Positions 1 to 9,296 of a stretch of 64,000 nucleotides of DNA are shown here, one piece after another (positions within the stretch are counted from its first letter, which is position 1; the number at the start of each line of letters is the position of its first letter). The position numbers were made by a program, and so were the translations under genes. Source of the DNA: Smithella sp. (GTDB taxonomy: Bacteria > Desulfobacterota > Syntrophia > Syntrophales > Smithellaceae). Location of the stretch: contig SCVW01000046.1 of the NCBI GenBank assembly GCA_007244375.1, positions 124,001 to 188,000 on the forward strand, in the 5' to 3' direction. The notes beneath the pieces were generated by a model, which saw nothing but the letters and a program-made list of their open reading frames with translations, made no database searches and was not told the DNA's origin.

Positions 1-193
1 AACTGCCGACTGCCATTTGAAACACTTCCAAACCGTCTATTAATTCCAGCATGGTCATGTTCGCGACCATGACAGAATTTACAAATAGTGGTCAGATAGG
101 ATAGATCATATCCTGCCCCATATCATTTAAAAAAGAAGGTCGTGCGAAAACGCGAATGGATCTTTTATCGGTTTCTGCTGATTTTTTGGCCAT
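1..193 (-). pseudogene. MFS transporter N-terminus, interrupted by TGA, runs off window
   Basis: Read on the minus strand from ATG at 193, the frame gives a basic N-terminus and then FLNDMGQDMIYPI, which resembles the first transmembrane entry of major facilitator permeases. Codon 34 (94-92) is TGA. The same frame then continues with PLFVNSVMVANMTMLELIDG to the window edge, which also looks like MFS helix 1-2 sequence (a LIDG or LIEG motif is usual there). A TGG to TGA change of a tryptophan codon would explain this. It lies 11 bases after the lipoprotein gene on the same strand. The ribosome binding site is weak. Only about 60 codons are visible, so a rearranged fragment is also possible. 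Confidence 0.5.
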
Positions 194-204
194 GAAATTG
201 CGGA

Positions 205-603
205 TTATTGTTTAGTTATGTTGCCGATTATTTTGTCATGAATAAGACGGGAAGCCATATTATTACCAACCATTCCCACAAATACGGAAACGGAGGTTAA
301 ATTTCTTTCCAGGTATTCCACTTTTATGGTTACTTTTTCATCTTGAATTATAGCTTTAATTATTCCTGTGGAAATTTTACGTTCCTTTTGGACATCCACA
401 GCTTTTAATTCGGCTACTGATTTTTCACAGGCCTTCCATACAGAATCAATATTGGCGTTGTAATTGCTTATAAGGTTGCCATCCTGATAAAGGAATTGTC
501 CAGAATGAACACCGATAATCTTTCCGTTCATATTTATAGCGGCATTACAACCGGCCAGGAGAAGTAAGGTCAAAAAGATTAAAAAAGAGATTTTATATTT
601 CAT
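205..603 (-). CDS. Small lipoprotein, DUF3568-like
   Basis: A 132-residue protein with a lysine-containing start, a hydrophobic stretch and a lipobox LLAGC, so it should be cleaved at Cys19 and lipidated. The mature part (VWKACEKSVAELK, then a basic turn and IKVEYLERNLTSVSVFVG) resembles the DUF3568 group of short bacterial lipoproteins of unknown role. It follows the DUF3047-OmpA gene on the same strand with an 85-base gap and precedes the broken MFS gene. An envelope location is well supported by the lipobox; function is not known. Confidence 0.75.
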   Translation of the reverse strand: MKYKISFLIFLTLLLLAGCNAAINMNGKIIGVHSGQFLYQDGNLISNYNANIDSVWKACEKSVAELKAVDVQKERKISTGIIKAIIQDEKVTIKVEYLERNLTSVSVFVGMVGNNMASRLIHDKIIGNITKQ

Positions 604-688
604 GTATTAATCCAACATGTCTTTTTGATAGATTAAAGATTAATTATTTTGAAATATAAAACAAGAAATACAATATGTCAATGACCGG

Positions 689-1849
689 TCAAGGACAATC
701 ATCTATGGTAACGCATCTGTTGTTTTTGCAGCCTTCTTCAGTATCGTTGCCGGCTACGGGATTCGCTGACCCGACTCCCCGTGTTATCAAGCGTTGTTGG
801 TCAACGTTAAAATGATTTACCAGATAATTTTTTACACTATCAGCACGTTTTTCCGACAAAACAAGATTATATTGATCCGAACCGGTATTGTCTGTATGAC
901 CGGTTATTTTAAGCTTTGCTGCCGGATTTTTAATCATGTATTCAACGATTTTCTGCATTTCATTAGTATAACTACCGTCGACATCAGCTGAATTGAAATT
1001 AAATTCGATGATTATATTGAGACAATCAGTTGAAGGCTGTTTCTTAATAGAGAAGATTCTGGGAGGCGGCGGCGGTTTAACAGCAGAAATTTTTGCATTC
1101 TGAATCTGTTTTATTTCTTTTATCGATTCGGCCAGGGCAATATCGGATGGAGCAGCGCTGAAATATATTCCGCCGATCTCACTATCGGCTGAGGTTTTTG
1201 TTTTATGTGTATTGATGTGAATCTGCAGGCCAGTTGTTAATCCCTGCGGTTCTCCCCCTTTTATATCGCCGAAAAGTTTTTTATAGTCCTGGTACAAATT
1301 ACGCCGTTCTGTATACCACTGACCGGTTTTGTCTGTCCTGTTTCTTAAAACAATATACCTTAATTTATCACAACCTATTTGTGGACTGCGACCGTTCCAT
1401 CCCTTGGGAGCTTCGCAATCCCAAATATAACCGATTACCGGAGTATTAGTCAATGCCGGAAAGCCGATGGCTTTAAACGCTACGTAAAGTTGCAAGGCCT
1501 GATCATCAGTGGATGATTTACGTATATCTCCACCTTGGGGTAGTTTGTTTACTTTCCAACACCAGCATAATATGGGGAATTTTTTGACATCTACCTTGAA
1601 TTCTTTGCGTACACCGAAAGATGAATCACCGGAAGAAATCAGATTGAGATAAAACAGGTTATCCTCTTTTTTCATTCTCATTAGGGGCTTGCCTTTTATC
1701 TTGTCAACGCTCCATCCGGTAGGTACTTCGCTGGTCATATCCGACAGATTAAAATTGGTTACGGGAAGAACTAAAATATCGGCTATAGAATCCCATCTGA
1801 AGAAAAAAGATAAACTGATGAACAGCAGGAAGACAAGAAATATTTTCAT
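689..1849 (-). CDS. DUF3047 domain fused to OmpA-like peptidoglycan-binding domain
   Basis: A 386-residue exported protein. After an N-terminal hydrophobic segment (about residues 3-18) comes a DUF3047-type beta-rich domain (about 30-240, with CWCWKVNKLP and the DDQALQLYVAF stretch), a proline-rich linker (PPPPPR) and an OmpA C-terminal domain (about 270-380). The peptidoglycan-contacting Asp and Arg are present in GHTDNTGS and LSEKRADSV. The usual terminal NRRVEI is replaced by NNRCVTIDDCP, and the preceding EGR by EGC. The start codon overlaps the pyrE stop by four bases, so translation is probably coupled. DUF3047 has no assigned function; the fusion suggests it is anchored to the cell wall in the periplasm. 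Confidence 0.8.
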   Translation of the reverse strand: MKIFLVFLLFISLSFFFRWDSIADILVLPVTNFNLSDMTSEVPTGWSVDKIKGKPLMRMKKEDNLFYLNLISSGDSSFGVRKEFKVDVKKFPILCWCWKVNKLPQGGDIRKSSTDDQALQLYVAFKAIGFPALTNTPVIGYIWDCEAPKGWNGRSPQIGCDKLRYIVLRNRTDKTGQWYTERRNLYQDYKKLFGDIKGGEPQGLTTGLQIHINTHKTKTSADSEIGGIYFSAAPSDIALAESIKEIKQIQNAKISAVKPPPPPRIFSIKKQPSTDCLNIIIEFNFNSADVDGSYTNEMQKIVEYMIKNPAAKLKITGHTDNTGSDQYNLVLSEKRADSVKNYLVNHFNVDQQRLITRGVGSANPVAGNDTEEGCKNNRCVTIDDCP

Positions 1850-2439
1850 TCAACAACCTTACCGTTAATTAGTTTAGCGCGAAGATTCATTATTTCGGTT
1901 CTGGTCAGGATAATTTTTATGTTATCAACGTACTGAAGGATATTTTCTCTGCCGCCTTCTTCCCGGTCGATAAGTGCAATAACAAGTTCGACATTCAGGC
2001 CTTCTTTACGAGCCTGCTCTATCGCGGTAATGGTGGAGGCGCCCGTCGTAATTACATCGTCTATTATGGCAACTTTTTCTCCCGGACGGACGTTGCCTTC
2101 AATTTTGCTTTTAGTTCCGTGATCTTTAATGTCTTTGCGGACAATAAAGGACTTAATTGTTTTACCTTTCTGATACGATATGACAGAAAGCGCGTTGGCT
2201 ATCGGGTCGGCACCAAGAGTCAATCCGCCTGCTGCGGTAACATCCGTGTTCTTTAAAATGTCGAAGACTATGGTGCCGATAAGATTCATGCCTTCGGGAT
2301 CGAGTGTGGTCGGTTTACAATTGAAATAATAGTTGCTTTTCTTGCCGGATGCGAGGGTAAAAGGCGCGTTATCACTGAATTTAAAAGACCGTTCGATAAT
2401 TATTTCGCCCAGTCTTTCTTTCATCTTGTTAATGGTCAT
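1846..2439 (-). CDS. pyrE: Orotate phosphoribosyltransferase
   Basis: A 197-residue enzyme that joins orotate to PRPP to make orotidine 5'-phosphate in pyrimidine synthesis. The PRPP-binding signature VAIIDDVITTGAST is intact, and the mobile loop lysines (FIVRKDIKDHGTK) are present. The length is normal for the family. AGGAAGG stands a few bases before the ATG. It sits between a tonB-like gene (21-base gap) and the DUF3047-OmpA gene (4-base overlap), neither of which is a pyrimidine gene. Confidence 0.95.
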   Translation of the reverse strand: MTINKMKERLGEIIIERSFKFSDNAPFTLASGKKSNYYFNCKPTTLDPEGMNLIGTIVFDILKNTDVTAAGGLTLGADPIANALSVISYQKGKTIKSFIVRKDIKDHGTKSKIEGNVRPGEKVAIIDDVITTGASTITAIEQARKEGLNVELVIALIDREEGGRENILQYVDNIKIILTRTEIMNLRAKLINGKVVE

Positions 2440-2460
2440 TATTCCTTCCTTTAGCTGAAT

Positions 2461-3192
2461 TTATGAGTGAGAATTTTCATTATGCAAAATGAATTTTATG
2501 GGTAGATCGACCCAAACTGTAAAAGGACTACCATATTTTTTGGCAGGTTCGAATTTCCATGGTTTCACCGCTTCGATTGCCGATTGATCCAGGATGGCAT
2601 AGCCGGAAGATTTTCTTATCTTCATGTTTCCTACGCGGCCATCAGGTAAGACTTCCGCGGATATCAGGACAATGCCTTCATAACCGCGAATCCGCGCTAT
2701 TGCCGGATAAACAGGCGGTATATTTTCTTTGTATAAGGGATAGGCTGTTGTAGTGTCTAAATTAGACGTTTCCCCCGCGTTTTTATTCACGCTGTAACCG
2801 TCCGTATTATTACTTCTTTCTTTTTCGACCAAAGATATGCCTGAATTTGCCAGCGAAATTATGTTGGCCGGTTCTCTTGTTGGTATTGCTACAGTTCTTT
2901 GCATGGTTTCCGTTGAGATGGATCGTTTTTCAGTATTTGTTTTTACGTCAGCCATTTTCTCTACGGAAGGAGTTATTTTAACGGCATGATCGTTTTTAAG
3001 TTCAGATTTGATGAGCTTGTTTCCGCTGTCCAGAGAAATCCAGACCAGGTTTAATCCTTTTAATTTTTGCACCGACACGTCGTTTGATAAAACAATAACC
3101 ATAAAAACTGCAGCAGCAAAATGAATAAGCAAGGAGAAACATATAGCAGGTACGATTTTATTTATTTTGTATGCCTGATTGATAAACTTCAT
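2461..3192 (-). CDS. TonB-family energy transducer
   Basis: A 243-residue protein with a short cytoplasmic N-terminus, one transmembrane helix (about residues 14-34) and a C-terminal TonB domain (about 155-235) containing YPAIARIRGYEG, a beta strand EVLPDGRVGNMKIRKSSG and the WKFEPA motif. The central part (about 60-150) is rich in Ser, Thr and Asn instead of the long Pro-Glu/Pro-Lys stretch of classical TonB. No exbB or exbD is adjacent. It begins 12 bases after metH and may be read from the same transcript. It would transfer inner-membrane energy to an outer-membrane receptor, or act in envelope transport more generally. Confidence 0.82.
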   Translation of the reverse strand: MKFINQAYKINKIVPAICFSLLIHFAAAVFMVIVLSNDVSVQKLKGLNLVWISLDSGNKLIKSELKNDHAVKITPSVEKMADVKTNTEKRSISTETMQRTVAIPTREPANIISLANSGISLVEKERSNNTDGYSVNKNAGETSNLDTTTAYPLYKENIPPVYPAIARIRGYEGIVLISAEVLPDGRVGNMKIRKSSGYAILDQSAIEAVKPWKFEPAKKYGSPFTVWVDLPIKFILHNENSHS

Positions 3193-3204
3193 CTATATAA
3201 TATT

Positions 3205-5604
3205 TTATTTCTTCACCAATTTTTCTGCCACTTTTACAGCTGCAACTCCATCTTTGGCGAAATGTGCACCAATGGCTTTCGCATAATTTTCGGTAAGCAC
3301 AGCTCCGCCAACCATAAAAGGTTTTTGGATTCCATTTGCCCGCGCCAGTGTTATCACATCTTTCATATTTACCATTGTCGTAGTCATTAACGCTGAAAGA
3401 CCGATTATGTCCGGCATTTCTTTTTTGGTAGTTTCTATGATATCTTCCGCGGAGACGTCTTTGCCAAGATCAATAACACGGTAACCGTAATTTCTCAAAA
3501 GAAGAGCAACTATATTTTTTCCGATATCATGAATATCGCCCTTTACAGTTGCAAGTAATATTTTGCCCTTGTTTTCGACGGAATCTTTCTTTAATTTCGG
3601 TTCCAGATAGCCAAGCGCTTTTTTCATTGTTTCCGCGGCGGCCATCAACTGCGGCAGAAAGAAAAGCTTTTTTTCGTATAAGTTACCAACCTGAACAATG
3701 GAAGGAATCATTATATTATCCACAATTTCCTGAGCTGTACTACCGGCAGAAAGTTCCGCTTCTACCAGAGGTAGGATATCATCTCTGTTGCCGTTAATTA
3801 TTGCGTCGGTAATCTTTTCCCTTGATGTAAGAGCTTTCGTAATAGTTGCGGGACTAACAGCAGTTTGTGCTGAGAAATGTTCGATAAAACGTAAAGCATC
3901 TTTATCTCTGGCAATAAGAACATCTCCGGCTTTTTTGACATTCATAATTTCGGAACTGGCGGGATTGGCAATAGCTATGGTTAAGCCGCAGAACTGCGCC
4001 ATAGCCAGAAAAGTGGCGTTAAGCCACGGACGACCGGGCATGCCGAAGGAAACATTGGAAAGTCCCAAATTTGTCTTAATTTTAAAAACATTTGTACACC
4101 AATGCAAAGTTTTGAGTGTTTCGTAAGCGGCTAGAGGGTTGGAGGCAACAGCCATAACCAGACAATCGACAATAATATCATCTTTGGTGAAACCGGAAAT
4201 TTTTGCCTTTTGAAAGATATTTTTTATAATCGTCTGCCGTTTTTGCGCTGTCTGCGGTATTTCGCCGCCGGTCAGGGGCAATAAAATGAACATGGCCCCG
4301 TATTTAGCGGCCAAAGGCAGAAGTGTGGTTATTTTTTCTTTCTCGCCGGATATGGAGTTAATCAGTATTCGGCCGGGATAGATCCTGAGCGCTGCTTCAA
4401 TTGTTTTTACATTGGAGGAGTCGATAACCAGCGGTAATTTTGTTGTTGTGGACAAAAGAGAAATTATTTCTTTAATTGTTTTTACTTCATCAATACCGGG
4501 CTGACCTATATTTACATCCAGCAAATTCGCGCCCTGATTTTCCTGATCCAAGGCCATGTGGCGGATAATTGATGTTTTTCCTTCGATAAGTTCCTGCTGA
4601 AGGGCTTTCTTTCCGGTGGGATTTATTCTTTCGCCAACTATGACAAGGGGCTGATTTTCAGCCAAATGCACGAAACCGCGTGCTGAACTCAAAGCGCTGA
4701 TTGATTTTCTTTGCGGCAGGCATGGTTTTATTTTTGCGATTGTTTTGGCCAGTTCCCGGATGTGTTCCGGTGTTGTGCCGCAGCAGCCGCCGAGTAGATT
4801 TGCTCCGGCCTTGACAAGGTTTCGCCCGTGAGACGCGAACGTTTTCGCATCCATTTCAAAAATGGTTTTTCCGGCTTCAAGGCGCGGCATTCCGGCATTT
4901 GGTTTGGCTAAAAGCGGGACGATAGCGTATGGTTTCATGGCTGTAATAAAATCAACCATTTTTTCAGGACCAGTGGAGCAATTGCAGCCAACCGCGTCAG
5001 CGCCAAGACTTTGCAGGGTGATAAGCGCTGTCACCGGATCGGTACCGCCCAGCGTATAACCATCTTTTTCGTAGGTCATGGAAACGATGGTAAAAATATT
5101 TTTAATTTCTTTTACGGCAATTAGCGCTGCGCGTGCTTCCTGAATATCGATCATGGTTTCGATAACAATCAGATCGCAGCCACCGTCAATCAAGCCTTGT
5201 GCCTGCTTTTTAAATGTATCTACTGCTTCTTCAAAGGCCAGTGGACCAAAAGGTTCAACAAACAAACCTGTAGGACCGACATCTCCGGCAACCAAAGTAT
5301 TTTTGTTACAGGCCTGTTTGGCTAAGCGTGCAAGTTCATAGTTTATTTTGTAGGAATTTTCTTTTATACCGTATTGCTTCAGTTTAAAACGATTAGCACC
5401 AAAAGTGCAGGTGTAAACTATTTGCGCGCCTGCTTTTTGATAAGATTCATGTATCCTTCCCGTAATTTGAGAATTGCTCAGGCACCAGTATTCCGGGCAG
5501 ATGCCGCCGGACATTCCTTTCTTTTGCAATTCAGTACCCATGGCGCCATCCAGAATGATAATCTTTTTTGTCAAAAGATTTTTAATATTAACAGCTTTAG
5601 CCAC
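3205..5604 (-). CDS. metH: Cobalamin-dependent methionine synthase without activation domain
   Basis: A 799-residue protein with three of the four MetH modules: a homocysteine-binding TIM barrel (about 10-290; zinc cysteines in GCNCSTG and GGCCGTTP), a methyltetrahydrofolate (pterin) barrel (about 315-560), and a B12 cap plus Rossmann domain (about 590-799) with the lower-ligand motif D690-x-H692-xx-G695. The SAM-dependent reactivation module that makes E. coli MetH about 1227 residues is missing. Two separate proteins with that fold occur at 8556-9254 and 12158-12775. The start is GTG, preceded by AGGGAG. No cobalamin or SAM riboswitch was recognised in the 200 bases upstream. Confidence 0.93.
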   Translation of the reverse strand: MAKAVNIKNLLTKKIIILDGAMGTELQKKGMSGGICPEYWCLSNSQITGRIHESYQKAGAQIVYTCTFGANRFKLKQYGIKENSYKINYELARLAKQACNKNTLVAGDVGPTGLFVEPFGPLAFEEAVDTFKKQAQGLIDGGCDLIVIETMIDIQEARAALIAVKEIKNIFTIVSMTYEKDGYTLGGTDPVTALITLQSLGADAVGCNCSTGPEKMVDFITAMKPYAIVPLLAKPNAGMPRLEAGKTIFEMDAKTFASHGRNLVKAGANLLGGCCGTTPEHIRELAKTIAKIKPCLPQRKSISALSSARGFVHLAENQPLVIVGERINPTGKKALQQELIEGKTSIIRHMALDQENQGANLLDVNIGQPGIDEVKTIKEIISLLSTTTKLPLVIDSSNVKTIEAALRIYPGRILINSISGEKEKITTLLPLAAKYGAMFILLPLTGGEIPQTAQKRQTIIKNIFQKAKISGFTKDDIIVDCLVMAVASNPLAAYETLKTLHWCTNVFKIKTNLGLSNVSFGMPGRPWLNATFLAMAQFCGLTIAIANPASSEIMNVKKAGDVLIARDKDALRFIEHFSAQTAVSPATITKALTSREKITDAIINGNRDDILPLVEAELSAGSTAQEIVDNIMIPSIVQVGNLYEKKLFFLPQLMAAAETMKKALGYLEPKLKKDSVENKGKILLATVKGDIHDIGKNIVALLLRNYGYRVIDLGKDVSAEDIIETTKKEMPDIIGLSALMTTTMVNMKDVITLARANGIQKPFMVGGAVLTENYAKAIGAHFAKDGVAAVKVAEKLVKK

Positions 5605-5802
5605 AAAATTCTCCCTTAACCAATGATTGTTATTGTTGTAATTCTTATATCACTTTTAAAGAAAGAAGTGTGATTTTTTTTGGGACAAAAAGTCAAAATT
5701 AAGGGTGGCCTGATTTTGAGTGCTTTTATATAATCAAATATTATAAAATATATGTATGTTAAATTTTTAAACTACACTATCGATTATTTCAAAGTTTCCG
5801 GT

Positions 5803-8379
5803 TCAGGAAAGCTGATATTTATTTTCCCGGAATAACTTCAGGCAGGCATCGACTACATCAACATCATAGAGAATCCCTTTGTTTTTCTCAATTTCTTCAA
5901 GTGCGGCTTCGATTCCTAATGACGCGCGATAGGGACGATGCGATGCCATGGCTTCTACAACATCTGCAACAGCCAAAATACGGGCTTCTATGAGAATTTC
6001 ATCCCCTTTCAGATTTCTTGGATAACCTGTGCCGTTGATTCGTTCATGATGCTGGTAAATTATTTCCGCTAACGGCCAAGGAGATTCCACATCTTTCAAC
6101 ATTTCGTATCCACTGTGAGCATGTTCTTTAATAAGAGAAAATTCGATATCTGTTAATTTTGTAGGTTTGGACAATATTTCAGCGGGTATGGATAATTTAC
6201 CGATGTCATGGATGGCACCGGCCATCCGTATTCCATCGATTTTTTCCGGGGGCAATCCCATTTCTGTGGCAATGGTTCTGGCAATATCCGCTGCCCTGAC
6301 TTGATGGCCTGCAGTGTAGGGGTCTCTCATCTCTACCGCGGATACCATTACTTGCATGGTAACGCCAAATGCTTTCCTGAGACTTTCCAGAGTTTGTAGA
6401 AGTTTCTCTTCCGCTTTCCGGCGTGCGGTGATATCTCTGGATACGCCGTGTATTCTATCCAAAATACCTTGATCATTCCGAAGTCCGCTCATGATAGTTT
6501 CAATCCAGCGGGTTGATCCGTCTTTATGATAATATTCTAATTCAAGGGTCACATTTCTTTGATCATTTCGTTGCCCTTGTTCTTCGAGAGCAAGTTCTTT
6601 AGCCATGGTTTCCAAAGCAATATTTAATGAATCGGACGTAAGTTGCTGATCAACGGTCTGACTCATTCGTTCTTCTTGTGTGAATCCGAGCACGGTTTGT
6701 ATTGAAGGTGTGACATAGATTGTCCGCAAATTCATGTCCAAAAGCCACACAATGTCAGTCATTTTTTCAGTAATAATCCTGTATTTTTTTTCACTTTCTT
6801 TTAGCTTTTCCTCTGCCTTCTTGCTTTCGGTTGCGTCGCGAACATTCATGATAAAACCAGCGACATCCGGATTATCTAAAAGATTTTTCCCCAATCCTTC
6901 CAGATAACGTTCCGAACCATCTTTGTGAATCATGCGAAATCCGTTAGGAATCGCACTATCCTTTGATAAAATAGCTTTGCTGTAGTCGTTGACAGCGCGT
7001 TCAAGGTCATCCGGATGAATGAATGTAAATCCACTTTTACCTATCAGTTCTTCCGGTGTATATCCGGAAAAACGTTCAATAGAGCGGCTGCAATATTTTA
7101 TGTCTCCTTTCTCATCCGTAATGATGATAATGTCTGAGGAGTTTTCCGTAATTTCTTTAAAGTATTTTTCACTTTGCAGTAGTTTCTGTTCCGCAGCTTT
7201 TCGCTCGGTAATATCCCTGGCGATTGACTGTATTGCGATGGCTTTTCCATTAGAGATAACCGCGGATCCTTTAGTTTCAATGTATATGGGAGTACCGTCT
7301 TTGTGCCGCAACTTGATTTCAAGCAAATCCTTTTGCACCCCGTTTTTTTTAATTTCCTGCATTACTTTTAATGCATAAGGGAGTTGATCTTCGTCCATGA
7401 GCGAGGCAACATTAACTGAAGGAAGTTCTTCCCTTGTATAACCAAATCGCTTCAATGCTGTAGCATTGGCATCTATAAAGTTACCGTTGAAATCAATAGT
7501 GTAAATTATATCCAACGAACGGTCGAAAAGCGCCCTGTACCGTTCTTCGCTTTCCTTTAATTTTTTCTCTGCCTGTTTGCGTTCAGTAATGTCACGTATA
7601 GTTCCTCTGAATAATAGAGGTGATCCTGAAGAATCCTTTTGTAATGATACGAAGCCTTCCAGCTGTCTTTTCGTACCATCTTTTTTAATAATTTCGTATT
7701 CAAGTAAACGACTGGTTGTTCCTGTTTTATAGGTTTTATTATAAGCTTTAAACAGTTTTTTCGCATTTTCTTTGTCTGTGTATTTTTTGTAATTTATGCC
7801 TATCAATTCTTTTCTAGAATAGCCAAGGCATCGGCATGTTGAATCGTTGAAAAAAGTGAAATTGCCGGCAAGATCAATTTCAAAATAACCTTCTTTTATG
7901 TTTTCAATAATGGTGCGATATTTTTCCTCGCTCTGGCGTAATTCTTCCTCCGCCTGTTTTTGTTTATTTCTGATTTTTACTTCTTCCAATTCTCTGGCAA
8001 TGGCTGGGCATAAACGTGAAAGTTTGGATTTCATGATATAGTCCTGTGCACCTAAACGCATACATTCTACGGCTGTTTCTTCACCAATACTCCCGGATAC
8101 AATAATAAAGGGAATATCTGTTTTTGTTTTCTTTAGAAGGGCAATAGCCGAAGGAGCATTGAATTTCGGCATTTTGTAATCGCAAAGTATGATATCCCAT
8201 GTGTTAGCTTTTAAAGCTTTTTTCATTGCATCGGCGGTTTCCACCCGTTCATAAGAGGGATTATATCCTCCTTTTTTGAGCTCACGAATTATGAACAGTA
8301 CATCGTTTTCTGAATCATCAACTATTAATGTGCGGAGTGATTGTGGATTGTTAATTTTAATTGAAGAATTTTCCCCCAT
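5803..8379 (-). CDS. Response regulator with four PAS domains and an HD-GYP phosphodiesterase domain
   Basis: An 858-residue soluble signalling protein. The order is a receiver domain (about 14-135; acidic pocket VDDSEND, phospho-acceptor Asp in LCDYKMP, Lys in IMKSK), four PAS/PAC units (about 145-270, 275-395, 400-520, 525-650, each begun by an SEE/SEK-Y-R-type linker and closed by a RDITERK-type tail) and HD-GYP (about 660-850). The metal-binding HD (AGAIHDIGK) and the signature HHERINGTGYP are complete, so cyclic-di-GMP hydrolysis is expected. No transmembrane segment is seen, so the input is cytoplasmic, plus a partner kinase that is not nearby. Flanking genes are methyl-transfer genes; a functional link is unproven. 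Confidence 0.9.
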   Translation of the reverse strand: MGENSSIKINNPQSLRTLIVDDSENDVLFIIRELKKGGYNPSYERVETADAMKKALKANTWDIILCDYKMPKFNAPSAIALLKKTKTDIPFIIVSGSIGEETAVECMRLGAQDYIMKSKLSRLCPAIARELEEVKIRNKQKQAEEELRQSEEKYRTIIENIKEGYFEIDLAGNFTFFNDSTCRCLGYSRKELIGINYKKYTDKENAKKLFKAYNKTYKTGTTSRLLEYEIIKKDGTKRQLEGFVSLQKDSSGSPLLFRGTIRDITERKQAEKKLKESEERYRALFDRSLDIIYTIDFNGNFIDANATALKRFGYTREELPSVNVASLMDEDQLPYALKVMQEIKKNGVQKDLLEIKLRHKDGTPIYIETKGSAVISNGKAIAIQSIARDITERKAAEQKLLQSEKYFKEITENSSDIIIITDEKGDIKYCSRSIERFSGYTPEELIGKSGFTFIHPDDLERAVNDYSKAILSKDSAIPNGFRMIHKDGSERYLEGLGKNLLDNPDVAGFIMNVRDATESKKAEEKLKESEKKYRIITEKMTDIVWLLDMNLRTIYVTPSIQTVLGFTQEERMSQTVDQQLTSDSLNIALETMAKELALEEQGQRNDQRNVTLELEYYHKDGSTRWIETIMSGLRNDQGILDRIHGVSRDITARRKAEEKLLQTLESLRKAFGVTMQVMVSAVEMRDPYTAGHQVRAADIARTIATEMGLPPEKIDGIRMAGAIHDIGKLSIPAEILSKPTKLTDIEFSLIKEHAHSGYEMLKDVESPWPLAEIIYQHHERINGTGYPRNLKGDEILIEARILAVADVVEAMASHRPYRASLGIEAALEEIEKNKGILYDVDVVDACLKLFRENKYQLS

Positions 8380-8555
8380 AAGTTTAGCCTTTTAAAAAGC
8401 TCGGAAGAAATATTTAAGAGATTAAATATCTCCCGGTTATTCTACTGACTATATTATTTTGATAAGGGGCGCATATTTATTGTCTAAATATAAATATTTC
8501 GGCTCTGGATGTCAAAAGAAATATTAATTTCAGAAAGGTACTTTTTTTAAAAAAG

Positions 8556-9254
8556 TTAGTTTGTTCGCCTGTATTTGCAATGCTGGTCTTTACAAAATAA
8601 GCAGGGGGATTTAGTTGTTATTTTTTTTGCCCCGATAATTACGGCGGATACCGACTTTTCAGGAATTATCATTCCCGATGTCATGCTTGTTACTTCTATC
8701 GTTTCTGGATGCAGAAATTGAAAAATGGCCGCTTGACCGGTAACAAGGTTCCAGTCGCAGTACCCCGGACTGAACCGGTGCGACCACTCGTAATTTTCAA
8801 AACTTAAGCGGTTAGAAATAGATGTTTCCATCTGATCAGCTGCCTTTTCAGCCATCAAAGAGCCCAGCGCATCCAGCACGTACGCATCAAACAAAGAATC
8901 TTTTCTCTTTTCTTCAATAAGTTGATCCAACTGCTTGCCTAACGTGACAACAAAGCAATTCAATAGCTCGGGCACTTCCAAGTAATGGAGAAGATTTGAC
9001 CATTTATAGCTGTCAATCCGAATTCCTTTGCCTGTTATGCTGCTTTTTCCCCAACTGGTAATTTGAGTTGTCTGCTCAACATAATCAATATGGATTGTTT
9101 TCAATCCCATTGTAATTAATTCTTTGATTTTTTCATGTATAGGTTTAGAAATCGTTTCCGGTGAATATCCGATTCGGTTAAGTATTAATGGCAGTAAAGT
9201 TTCCGGGTTGCTGAAATTATCCGGATTAACCATTCTTACGGTCTTGTTTTTCAT
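8556..9254 (-). CDS. Stand-alone MetH activation-domain-like protein (first copy)
   Basis: A 232-residue protein whose second half matches the SAM-binding activation fold of MetH: RFSPGYCDWNL, a Q-x-x-IF-x-FL segment and an IPEKSVSAVIIG strand. It ends with C-x2-C-x4-C-x-YRR, a possible metal-binding tail often seen in stand-alone versions linked to corrinoid proteins. It follows the corrinoid protein gene by 42 bases. It could reductively remethylate or repair the inactive Co(II) corrinoid of that protein, or serve the shortened MetH; the sequence cannot decide between these. Confidence 0.8.
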   Translation of the reverse strand: MKNKTVRMVNPDNFSNPETLLPLILNRIGYSPETISKPIHEKIKELITMGLKTIHIDYVEQTTQITSWGKSSITGKGIRIDSYKWSNLLHYLEVPELLNCFVVTLGKQLDQLIEEKRKDSLFDAYVLDALGSLMAEKAADQMETSISNRLSFENYEWSHRFSPGYCDWNLVTGQAAIFQFLHPETIEVTSMTSGMIIPEKSVSAVIIGAKKITTKSPCLFCKDQHCKYRRTN

Positions 9255-9296
9255 GAAGAAATATTCCTTAAATGATTGCGGAACTCTTCCGGTTAA

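Noticed and set aside
92-94. TGA in the MFS-like frame as selenocysteine or recoding
   Set aside because: No selenocysteine insertion hairpin was recognised after it, MFS proteins do not use selenocysteine, and TGA serves as a normal stop in other genes here, for example pstC.
5605-5802. Cobalamin or SAM riboswitch before metH
   Set aside because: None of the conserved riboswitch core motifs was found in the interval; it is plain A+T-rich sequence.
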